Part shown: positions 7,901 to 15,436 of the stretch, piece by piece
Position numbering within the stretch: position 1 is the stretch's first letter
Layout of the letters: the number at the start of each line of letters is the position of its first letter
Assembly: GCA_946405805.1 (NCBI GenBank)
Contig: CAMJIL010000020.1
Span: 1 to 42,368, forward strand
Source: an uncultured Prevotellaceae bacterium
GTDB taxonomy: Bacteria; Bacteroidota; Bacteroidia; Bacteroidales; Bacteroidaceae
DNA: 42,368 nt
Reading direction: 5' to 3'
Translations under genes and position numbers: made by a program
Notes under the pieces: model-generated
Database searches by the model: none
Told to the model about the DNA's origin: nothing
Seen by the model: the letters and a program-made list of their open reading frames with translations, nothing else

Positions 7901-9901
7901 ATGAACAAAATGTATTTTTTCCTGTGTCTCCTTACACAGGTTCTTACCTTAGGGGCAGCAAATAATGTTGCCCCTAAGTTTCCAAATGAAGATGGTAGTA
8001 AACTATGGTTGCATTATGACTTCGCAAACACCCCTGCTGAGATAACTGGGGTGTCCGGTACCGCAATGGCGGAACTGAAGAGCTTCTGGAAAGGAAAGCC
8101 AGTAGAGTTAAGTAAACAACGCAGCCTTGGACATGATGATTATGTAATAACAACAACTAATGGAAAGATTACCCTCTCTGCTGGCTCTAACATCGGCCTG
8201 CTCTATGGAGCATATCACCTATTGCGCCTGCAACAGACAGGAGCTGACTGCACAAACCTTAATATAAAGGAGCATCCTGCGTATGCTCTGCGAATCCTTA
8301 ACCATTGGGATAATCCTGATGGTACTGTAGAGCGAGGATTTGCCGGCAGAAGTATTTTCTGGACAAAAGAAACACTGAATACTGCACGAATACAGCAATA
8401 TGGACGTGCCAACGCCTCTATTGGCATTAACGGAACAGTATTAAACAACGTAAATGCAAAACCAGCAACCCTTTCATCCCAGCAATTAGAAAGGGCAAAG
8501 CAAATAGCAGATATCCTTCGCCTTTACGGAATAAGAGTATATCTGTCAATAAATTTTGCTTCTCCTATACGCTTAGGAGGATTGTCAACTGCAGACCCTC
8601 TGAATAAAGATGTTATAAAATGGTGGGAGAAGAAAGTTGCAGAGATATACAAAATGATACCAGACTTTGGTGGTTTCCTCGTAAAAGCTAACTCCGAGGG
8701 AGAGCCAGGCCCTTGTGATTATGGTCGCTCACACGCAGAAGGTGCCAATATGCTTGCAAAAGTATTAAAAAAGCACGATGGAATCGTTATGTGGCGTTCT
8801 TTTGTGTATAATCCCAATGATAATGACAGAGCCAAACAGGCATATAATGAGTTTATGCCTCTTGATGGACAGTTCCTGGATAATGTCATAATACAAATAA
8901 AGAATGGTCCTATAGATTTCCAGCCCCGAGAGCCATATAGTCCGCTTTTCACAGGAATGCAGAAAACATCCATGATGGCAGAACTGCAGATTACTCAGGA
9001 ATATCTGGGAGCAGCTAACCATTTGGTATTCCTCTCCCCTATGTGGAAAGAGTTTTTGGGTAGCATTAATCCTTCATCACTAAAGGCAATGGCTGGTGTT
9101 GCCAATATAGGAGACAACACAAACTGGTGTGGTCACCACTTTGCCCAAGCTAACTGGTATGCCTTCGGACGACTGGCATGGAATCCACAAATAACATCGG
9201 AGGAAATAGCAAAAGAATGGCTCGGACAAACTTTTGACTCTCAACTCTCAACTCTCAATTCTCAACTCTTACAGGCTATGCTTGACAGTCATGAAGCAGC
9301 AGTCAGCTATATGATGCCTCTCGGATTACATCATATCTTTGCAGAAGGTCACCACTATGGTCCTGCTCCTTGGTTTACTAAGCCTGGTATGCGTCGAGAC
9401 TGGACACCACCATACTATCATCAGGCAGACTCCGTAGGATTGGGATTTGACAGAAGTCACAAAGGAACAGACGCTGTATCACAATATCCAAAAGAACTCT
9501 GTAACTTGTATAACAACATAAACACTTGCCCAGAAACACTGTTAGCCTGGTTTCATCATGTACCTTGGGATTACAAAATGAAAAGCGGACGTACATTCTG
9601 GGAAGAGTTATGCCATAAGTACGATGAAGGAGTTAGTGTAACAAAAGACATGCTAAAGACTTGGGATGCTTTGCAGCCATATATTGACCAACAGCGTTTT
9701 ACTGAAGTGCAGCGAAAACTACGCATACAAGTAAGAGATGCTGTATGGTGGCATGATGCTTGCATTCTATACTTCCAGACATTCTCAAAGAGACCTATAC
9801 CTCAGGATGTTGAACATCCTGTACATAACCTCGATGAAATGACGGATTTCAAGATAAATATCACCATGTATGAAAACCCAGCATATGGGTATAACAAATA
9901 A
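7901..9901 (+). CDS. GH67 alpha-glucuronidase
   Basis: The 666-residue protein removes 4-O-methyl-D-glucuronic acid from the non-reducing end of xylo-oligosaccharides. Family 67 residues are visible: E266 (acid) in NSEGEPGP, and D339 in GPIDFQ with E367 in ITQEYLG as the base pair. Their spacing (73 and 28) equals that of E292/D365/E393 in the Cellvibrio enzyme. I chose the ATG at 7901 because it gives a signal peptide (MNKMYFFLCLLTQVLTLGA); the ATG at 7874 would add nine residues in front of it. This points to a periplasmic or surface location. It diverges from xynDAB and corresponds to XynF of P. bryantii. Residues 446-457 (DSQLSTLNSQLL) are encoded by a short dispersed repeat. Confidence 0.93.
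   Translation: MNKMYFFLCLLTQVLTLGAANNVAPKFPNEDGSKLWLHYDFANTPAEITGVSGTAMAELKSFWKGKPVELSKQRSLGHDDYVITTTNGKITLSAGSNIGLLYGAYHLLRLQQTGADCTNLNIKEHPAYALRILNHWDNPDGTVERGFAGRSIFWTKETLNTARIQQYGRANASIGINGTVLNNVNAKPATLSSQQLERAKQIADILRLYGIRVYLSINFASPIRLGGLSTADPLNKDVIKWWEKKVAEIYKMIPDFGGFLVKANSEGEPGPCDYGRSHAEGANMLAKVLKKHDGIVMWRSFVYNPNDNDRAKQAYNEFMPLDGQFLDNVIIQIKNGPIDFQPREPYSPLFTGMQKTSMMAELQITQEYLGAANHLVFLSPMWKEFLGSINPSSLKAMAGVANIGDNTNWCGHHFAQANWYAFGRLAWNPQITSEEIAKEWLGQTFDSQLSTLNSQLLQAMLDSHEAAVSYMMPLGLHHIFAEGHHYGPAPWFTKPGMRRDWTPPYYHQADSVGLGFDRSHKGTDAVSQYPKELCNLYNNINTCPETLLAWFHHVPWDYKMKSGRTFWEELCHKYDEGVSVTKDMLKTWDALQPYIDQQRFTEVQRKLRIQVRDAVWWHDACILYFQTFSKRPIPQDVEHPVHNLDEMTDFKINITMYENPAYGYNK
9236..9270 (-). repeat. 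Short dispersed repeat inside the GH67 coding sequence
   Basis: CTCTCAACTCTCAACTCTC-type units, in the reverse complement GAGAGTTGA units, match the elements at 4905-4930 and 13195-13217. Here the repeat is in frame and encodes DSQLSTLNSQLL without breaking the enzyme. Confidence 0.7.
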
Positions 9902-10008
9902 TGTGAAAAGGATTTACTAAAAACAACTGATAGGATTCCTAAAGGTGAAAAAAACTTAAATTTTCGTCTTTTATCCTCTTAGGACTCGCCTCTATACAGA
10001 TTTTTTTG

Positions 10009-10016
10009 TACCTTTG
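10009..10016 (+). promoter_or_regulatory. -7 box of the tRNA-Met promoter
   Basis: TACCTTTG lies about 47 bp before the tRNA. I do not see a good TTTG at the usual distance upstream. The rest of the 9902-10062 gap holds only a weak imperfect stem (TCCTAAAGG near 9938 with CCTCTTAGGA near 9976). Confidence 0.6.
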
Positions 10017-10062
10017 CACCCGCAAGCGTGGTTCCCACCTTATATATATACCACGTTAGCAC

Positions 10063-10136
10063 GGGCTTTTAGCTCAGTTGGTTAGAGCAACAGACTCATA
10101 ATCTGGAGGTCCTAGGTTCAAGCCCTAGATGGCCCA
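10063..10136 (+). tRNA. tRNA with CAT anticodon, probably elongator tRNA-Met
   Basis: A 74-nt cloverleaf folds with D arm GCTC/GAGC, anticodon loop CTCATAA and T arm CTAGG-TTCAAGC-CCTAG, with discriminator A; CCA is not encoded. The acceptor stem has a T-T mismatch at pair 6-67 and the anticodon stem an A-G mismatch at 27-43. The CAT anticodon could also belong to a lysidine-modified tRNA-Ile2; Met is favoured but not proven. Confidence 0.88.
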
Positions 10137-10140
10137 CGAA

Positions 10141-10172
10141 AGGCACCACTCGATATGAGTGATGCCTTTTTT
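10141..10172 (+). terminator. Intrinsic terminator after the tRNA
   Basis: AGGCACCACTC pairs with GAGTGATGCCT (one mismatch) around a short loop and is followed by TTTTTT. It ends only 11 bp before the dacB start. Confidence 0.75.
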
Positions 10173-10183
10173 GTTTGTAGAAT

Positions 10184-11341
10184 ATGAATAAAAGTCTTAT
10201 TTCCATATTACTGTTATTTCTTCTGGCGGTGAGTCTGAATGCCCAAACATGGGAAGAGGATTTACGAAAAGAAGTAAATGGAGTATTGTCAAAAACCAAA
10301 AAGGTTTCCATCGGATGTTGTATATATGACCTGACAGCTGACTCTACCCTGTATGAGTGGAATGCAGACAGGATGATGGTTCCTGCCAGCACCCAGAAAC
10401 TATATACTGCTACTGCTATGCTCTCCACATATGGTGAAGATTTCACTTTTCTGACAAGTATCACAACAAACGGAGAGGAAGCAATGGACACTTTGGGGAA
10501 TCTTTTCCTGAAGGGAGATATTTATATCAATACCAACTGCGACCCCACCCTAACAGCTGAGGGAGCAAGAGCCATTAAGGACAAAATCATTGCAATGGGA
10601 TATGATTCCATCGATGGTGGCATCATTCTTTGCATTAACGAAAAAACGCAGCATATACGCCTTGCAGAAGATAATTTTGCGCCACAGGTAGCAAGACTGC
10701 TTGCTTCAGATACAGTAAAATTCTCATCATCCCTTACATGGGGAAAGGAGAACACCACAGACAGAGGAACATATCCATTGGGATACATCCGTACTCCTTT
10801 GATGAAAGTTATGAATCGTATGTTGAAAAGCAGCGATAACATATATGCAGAATCGATGTTGCTGAATCTCGTAAAGAATGATCAAAACTGGTCTTATGAC
10901 GGATGTAAGGATGTAGTAAGAAGTTTGGTAAGTAGAATTCGTGAAAGATATCGACCAGAAGAATGTCAATGGGATATAAAGTATAATTACTACAATATCA
11001 TTGACGGAAGCGGCTTGTCACATTCTAATAAATCTACTGCACAATCACAGATAGATCTTTTGAGATATGTCTATAATGACAAAAATATTTACCAATTACT
11101 GTATGACAACATGCCTATTGCAGGTGTTGATGGTACTTTGGGAAAGAGAATGACTAACGGTATGGCCCACAATAATGTACATGCAAAAACAGGAACACTT
11201 AATGGTGTCTCAACCTTAAGTGGATATCTTACAGCATCTAATGGGCATGATATAGCTTTCTCTATACTTATTAATAATTGCTATGACAAACCTTATGCTC
11301 GCACACTACAAAACAGAATCTGCGAGATAATGTCAAAGTGA
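10184..11341 (+). CDS. dacB: D-alanyl-D-alanine carboxypeptidase/endopeptidase, PBP4 type (S13)
   Basis: The 385-residue protein has a signal peptide (MNKSLISILLLFLLAVSLNA) and the three penicillin-binding motifs of peptidase family S13: S69-T-Q-K72, S217-D-N219 and K335-T-G337, plus DGSGLS at 274-279, typical of PBP4. It trims or cleaves peptidoglycan peptides in the periplasm. It is shorter than the E. coli protein (about 477 residues), so the extra domain inserted between the first two motifs is reduced. It begins 11 bp after the tRNA terminator and I find no TAnnTTTG box between them, so it may depend on read-through from the tRNA promoter (inference). Confidence 0.93.
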   Translation: MNKSLISILLLFLLAVSLNAQTWEEDLRKEVNGVLSKTKKVSIGCCIYDLTADSTLYEWNADRMMVPASTQKLYTATAMLSTYGEDFTFLTSITTNGEEAMDTLGNLFLKGDIYINTNCDPTLTAEGARAIKDKIIAMGYDSIDGGIILCINEKTQHIRLAEDNFAPQVARLLASDTVKFSSSLTWGKENTTDRGTYPLGYIRTPLMKVMNRMLKSSDNIYAESMLLNLVKNDQNWSYDGCKDVVRSLVSRIRERYRPEECQWDIKYNYYNIIDGSGLSHSNKSTAQSQIDLLRYVYNDKNIYQLLYDNMPIAGVDGTLGKRMTNGMAHNNVHAKTGTLNGVSTLSGYLTASNGHDIAFSILINNCYDKPYARTLQNRICEIMSK

Positions 11342-11396
11342 TTTTTAAGGTTTTTGGCGTTTTTTGCAGGAAAAACTAAAAAAAACTCATTAAAAA

Positions 11397-11428
11397 TTTG
11401 GATATTTCACTTTTTCGTTGTACCTTTG
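11397..11428 (+). promoter_or_regulatory. Promoter of tRNA-Asn
   Basis: TTTG at 11397-11400, a 20-bp spacer and TACCTTTG at 11421-11428 match the Bacteroidetes housekeeping promoter closely. Confidence 0.85.
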
Positions 11429-11457
11429 CACCGCAATTCGAGAAAATTGCATAAAAT

Positions 11458-11531
11458 GCTTCCTTAGCTCAGTTGGTTAGAGCATCTGACTGTTAATCAG
11501 GGGGTCCTTGGTTCAAGCCCAAGAGGGAGCG
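11458..11531 (+). tRNA. tRNA-Asn (GTT)
   Basis: A 74-nt cloverleaf: acceptor GCTTCCT with AGGGAGC (one G-T pair), D arm GCTC/GAGC, anticodon loop CTGTTAA with anticodon GTT, T arm CTTGG/CCAAG, discriminator G. CCA is not encoded. Confidence 0.95.
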
Positions 11532-11534
11532 CAC

Positions 11535-11566
11535 AAGAAGAGTCACATGTTGACTCTTCTTTTTTG
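11535..11566 (+). terminator. Intrinsic terminator of tRNA-Asn
   Basis: AAGAAGAGTCA and its exact complement TGACTCTTCTT enclose CATGT and run into a T-tract. Confidence 0.85.
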
Positions 11567-11603
11567 TTATTTTTTGACTTAAATGAAAAAAAATTCATTT
11601 TCT

Positions 11604-11635
11604 CTTGGTATTTTGCTCACTTAATCGTAACTTTG
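11604..11635 (+). promoter_or_regulatory. Promoter of the ctpA-type gene
   Basis: CTTG at 11604-11607, a 20-bp spacer and TAACTTTG at 11628-11635. The start codon at 11644 is only 8 nt beyond the box, so the mRNA is nearly leaderless, and an upstream start at 11605 is ruled out because it lies within the promoter. Confidence 0.8.
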
Positions 11636-11643
11636 CAACTGCT

Positions 11644-13188
11644 ATGAGAAATTTTATTTATACAATAGTACTTCTTTGTTCGGTTAACATTTCATTATAT
11701 GCCGATAACAAGCCTGTCGTCAAAAACCATAATTTTGACGTTATGCGTAATCTCGAGGTGTTCTCTTCAATATATAAGAATCTCGATATGATGTATGTGG
11801 ATTCACTAGATCCCGACAAAACAGTAGGCATTGGCATCAAGGCTATGCTTCGATCCCTTGATCCATATACAGAATACTATCCCGCCAATGAGGTGAAGAA
11901 TCTGAAAACCATGTTGACAGGAAAATATGCTGGCATAGGAGCTATTATAAAGCAAGACCTCAGAGATAGTTGCATTGTCATAGATGAGCCATACGAGAAT
12001 ATGCCTGCCTCTATCATAGGACTACAAAAGGGCGACAAGGTTATTGCTATTGACGATTCTTCAATGATAGGAAAGAAAGTGGACTATGTTTCCAGCCGTT
12101 TACGCGGAGAAGCTGGAACAAGTTTTACTCTGAAGATAGAACGCAATGGAAAGATATATAAAAAGAAGGTAACAAGAAAGGCCATACAATTACCCAGTGT
12201 TCCATATTATGGTCTGCTGAAAAACAATAACAATATAGGCTACCTTCTTTTGACACAATTTACAGACGACTGTTCACGAGATATTAGAAGGGCCCTCGTA
12301 GAGATGAGAGGACAAGGCATGAAGAAACTCATCTTTGACCTGAGAAATAATGGTGGCGGTTCATTAGCAGAAGCTATCAAAATAGTGAATATGTTTGTAC
12401 CGAAAGACGTTACTATTGTTACAACAAAAGGTAAGATAGCTCGTTCAAACAATGAATACAAAACAGAATCGGAACCATTAGATACTATTATGCCTGTTGT
12501 TGTTTTGGTGAATGAAAACAGTGCTTCTGCAAGCGAGATAACAGCTGGCTCCCTGCAAGATTTGAAGAGGGCAACGATATTAGGAAAGAAAACCTATGGC
12601 AAAGGTCTCGTGCAACAACCTATTGAATTACCACATGATGCTTCCTTAAAGGTGACAACATCAAGATATTATCTACCTGCAGGAGAATGTGTACAAGGTA
12701 TTGGAGTAAAACCAGACATAGAGGTAAGCAACGATTCGCTACCAAATATAGCAGCATACCTTTGCGGATCAGGTCTTGACTCTACAGAGGTAGAATTCCA
12801 TTGGGCTGTTGAATATATCAGAAAGCACAAAAAAATAGCACCAGCAGAGGACTTTCACCTTACTGATGCAGAATGGGATGATTTCAAAGAAACCGTCTTG
12901 AAGAGTGGTTTCAAATATGACAGAGAAACAAGCAAAGAGTTCGATGAATTGGTGAAATTTGCAAAATTTGAGGGTTATTATGATGATGCAAAAGATGAGT
13001 TTGAGGCGTTAAAAACAAAACTAACTCATAACCTTTCAAAAGAATTGGAAAGAAATCGCACTATCATACAACGACTTATAGAACAAGACATTATTACTGC
13101 ATTTTATTTCCAAAGAGGCAGTATTGCCAACGCCATACAACATGACAAGCAGGTGAAAAAGGCTGTGGAGTTTTTGGACCAAAAGTAA
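11644..13188 (+). CDS. C-terminal processing peptidase (S41), PDZ-containing
   Basis: The 514-residue protein has a signal peptide (MRNFIYTIVLLCSVNISLYA), a PDZ domain at about residues 85-180 and the S41 protease core. The catalytic serine is S295 in ENSASASEIT and the lysine is K320 in KKTYGKG; their distance of 25 equals that of S430/K455 in E. coli Prc. It should degrade or process envelope proteins in the periplasm. The start at 11644 is chosen because the promoter box ends at 11635. RNase R follows after 55 bp with no visible promoter, so they are probably co-transcribed. Bacteroidales carry several CtpA paralogues, so I give no symbol. Confidence 0.92.
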   Translation: MRNFIYTIVLLCSVNISLYADNKPVVKNHNFDVMRNLEVFSSIYKNLDMMYVDSLDPDKTVGIGIKAMLRSLDPYTEYYPANEVKNLKTMLTGKYAGIGAIIKQDLRDSCIVIDEPYENMPASIIGLQKGDKVIAIDDSSMIGKKVDYVSSRLRGEAGTSFTLKIERNGKIYKKKVTRKAIQLPSVPYYGLLKNNNNIGYLLLTQFTDDCSRDIRRALVEMRGQGMKKLIFDLRNNGGGSLAEAIKIVNMFVPKDVTIVTTKGKIARSNNEYKTESEPLDTIMPVVVLVNENSASASEITAGSLQDLKRATILGKKTYGKGLVQQPIELPHDASLKVTTSRYYLPAGECVQGIGVKPDIEVSNDSLPNIAAYLCGSGLDSTEVEFHWAVEYIRKHKKIAPAEDFHLTDAEWDDFKETVLKSGFKYDRETSKEFDELVKFAKFEGYYDDAKDEFEALKTKLTHNLSKELERNRTIIQRLIEQDIITAFYFQRGSIANAIQHDKQVKKAVEFLDQK

Positions 13189-13194
13189 GCAGTT

Positions 13195-13217
13195 AGAGGG
13201 AGAGAGTTGAGAGTTGT
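13195..13217 (+). repeat. GAGAGTTGA-type short repeat
   Basis: The gap between the S41 gene and rnr contains AGAGAGTTGAGAGTTG, the same unit as in the elements at 4905-4930 and 9236-9270. Confidence 0.6.
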
Positions 13218-13243
13218 AAGTAAGACATAAACCTAAAATAACT

Positions 13244-15430
13244 ATGGCTAAAACTAGAAGTAAGAAAGGCGGCAAACGCTTAACGAGAGCGCAACTGATT
13301 GAGAAGTTGGAGGCATTCTTTTCAAGTAATCCAAACGAAACCTTCTCACTAAAACAGATTTTCAAGATCCTGCGTCTTGACACTCATCCTCTGAAGATGC
13401 TTGCCATCGACATCATGGAAGAGATGGCGTGGGATGATTTTCTTATTAAAATCTCAGACACTAGCTATAAACTTGCTGACAACACCCAAACTTTGATCGG
13501 TACCTTCCAGGCTAAGGCAAACGGCAGAAACAGCGTTATACCAGACGGCTCAGAAACGCCTGTCTTCGTAGCAGAGCGAAACTCCTTGTATGCTATGAAT
13601 GGCGACAGGGTACAAATCATGATGATGGCTCGCAAACGCAACCACATCCGCGAAGCACGAGTAGTAGAAATTTTACAACGCAAGAAAGACCAGTTTGTAG
13701 GAAAACTTAAGGTTGACAAAGGATTTGCTTATCTGTTGCCAACAGAAAGTATTACAACAAACATCATCATTCCAAAGGATAAACTGAAAAAAGGCAAAAC
13801 AAACGACAAAGCTGTTGTAAAAGTAATATCATGGCCTGATGGTGAACAACGCAGTATCATTGCAGAAGTAGTTGATATACTTGGTAAGCAAGGTGATAAC
13901 GATGCTGAAATGCATACCATTTTGGCACAATATGGTTTGCCATATAAATATCCAAAAGAAGTGGAAGATGCCGCCAACAAGATTCCTGATACCATTACCA
14001 AGGAAGAAATGGAAAAACGTGAAGATTTCAGGGATGTATGGACATGTACCATCGATCCACATGATGCAAAAGACTTTGACGACGCCCTATCCATAAGAAA
14101 AGAAGGGAATCTTTGGGAAGTTGGTGTTCACATTGCCGATGTTTCACATTATGTTACGGAGGGCTCTATCATTGACAAGGAGGCACAAAAGCGGGCCACA
14201 TCAGTATATCTTGTCGATCGAACCATTCCTATGCTTCCTGAAAGATTATGTAATTATATCTGTTCACTCCGTCCAGATGAGGAGAAACTGGCCTATAGCG
14301 TCATCTTCCTGCTTGACGAGGAAGCAAATGTAAAGAAATATCGCATAGTACATACTGTCATAAAGAGTAATCGTCGTTATGCCTACGAAGAGGTTCAGGC
14401 TGTCATAGAAAGCAGCAAACCAGGAATAATGAATCGCGACAAGGTGGAAGACCCATATTCCGAACAATTACTCACTCTTGACAGGTTAGCAAAGAAACTC
14501 AGAGAAAGACGTTTTAAGAACGGTTCTGTACGATTTGATCGAGAAGAAATGCGTTTTGACGTAGACGAAAAAGGCAAACCAATACGTTGTTATGTCAAAA
14601 GGAGTCAAGATGCCAACAAACTGATAGAAGAGTTTATGCTTCTGGCAAACAAAACCGTTGCAGAACACGTAGGAAAGGTGAAGAAGTCAAAAGGCGGAAA
14701 ACCAGCAAAAGCGAAAACCCTACCCTATCGAATCCACGATTCCCCAGACCCACAGAAGATGGAGACCCTTCGTTCCTTCGTCACTAAGTTTGGCTATAAG
14801 ATGAAATCTACAGGCACAAAAGGTGCTACTGCACGTGCTGTCAATACCTTGATGGATGAAATAGAAGGCAAACCTGAAAGCAATGCTATTCAAATGGTAG
14901 CATTAAGGGCAATGATGAAAGCCAAATATTCTGTACACAACATAGGACATTTCGGACTTGCTTTCGATTACTATACACATTTCACCTCGCCCATCAGACG
15001 TTATCCTGACACAATGGTACATCGACTGCTTACCCGTTACGAAGAGGGAGGAAAGAGTGCCAGTGAAGATAAATACGAAGAATTATGCGAACATTCTTCC
15101 CAGCAGGAACAAACGGCAGCTATGGCAGAACGCGATTCTATCAAGTATAAGATGGTGGAATTTATGGGACAATTCGTTGGAGAAGAATTTGAGGCTCATA
15201 TCAGCGGCTTAACCAGCTATGGCATTTACTGCGAGATTGATGAGAACCATTGTGAGGGAATGATAAGTCTGCAAGACCTAAAAGATGACTATTATGACTT
15301 TGACGAGAAGAATTTCTGTCTCGTAGGTCGCAGGCATCACAACAGATATAACCTTGGAGACCCCATAACTATTAAGGTTTCCAAGGCTAATGTAGAAAAG
15401 AAACAATTAGATTTTGTTCCAGCAGAATAA
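13244..15430 (+). CDS. rnr: Ribonuclease R
   Basis: The 728-residue protein follows RNase R in order: a basic N-terminus with a helix-turn-helix-like segment (residues 1-75), cold-shock domains (about 80-240), the RNB catalytic domain and a C-terminal S1 domain (about 640-720). The metal-binding motif DPxDAxDxDDA gives D271, D277, D279 and D280, matching D272/D278/D280/D281 of E. coli. It is a processive 3'-5' exoribonuclease that degrades structured RNA and works with tmRNA in clearing faulty mRNA; ssrA is 6.5 kb away on the other strand. It ends 6 bp from the convergent S46 gene with no visible terminator between them. Confidence 0.95.
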   Translation: MAKTRSKKGGKRLTRAQLIEKLEAFFSSNPNETFSLKQIFKILRLDTHPLKMLAIDIMEEMAWDDFLIKISDTSYKLADNTQTLIGTFQAKANGRNSVIPDGSETPVFVAERNSLYAMNGDRVQIMMMARKRNHIREARVVEILQRKKDQFVGKLKVDKGFAYLLPTESITTNIIIPKDKLKKGKTNDKAVVKVISWPDGEQRSIIAEVVDILGKQGDNDAEMHTILAQYGLPYKYPKEVEDAANKIPDTITKEEMEKREDFRDVWTCTIDPHDAKDFDDALSIRKEGNLWEVGVHIADVSHYVTEGSIIDKEAQKRATSVYLVDRTIPMLPERLCNYICSLRPDEEKLAYSVIFLLDEEANVKKYRIVHTVIKSNRRYAYEEVQAVIESSKPGIMNRDKVEDPYSEQLLTLDRLAKKLRERRFKNGSVRFDREEMRFDVDEKGKPIRCYVKRSQDANKLIEEFMLLANKTVAEHVGKVKKSKGGKPAKAKTLPYRIHDSPDPQKMETLRSFVTKFGYKMKSTGTKGATARAVNTLMDEIEGKPESNAIQMVALRAMMKAKYSVHNIGHFGLAFDYYTHFTSPIRRYPDTMVHRLLTRYEEGGKSASEDKYEELCEHSSQQEQTAAMAERDSIKYKMVEFMGQFVGEEFEAHISGLTSYGIYCEIDENHCEGMISLQDLKDDYYDFDEKNFCLVGRRHHNRYNLGDPITIKVSKANVEKKQLDFVPAE

Positions 15431-15436
15431 ATTGTA

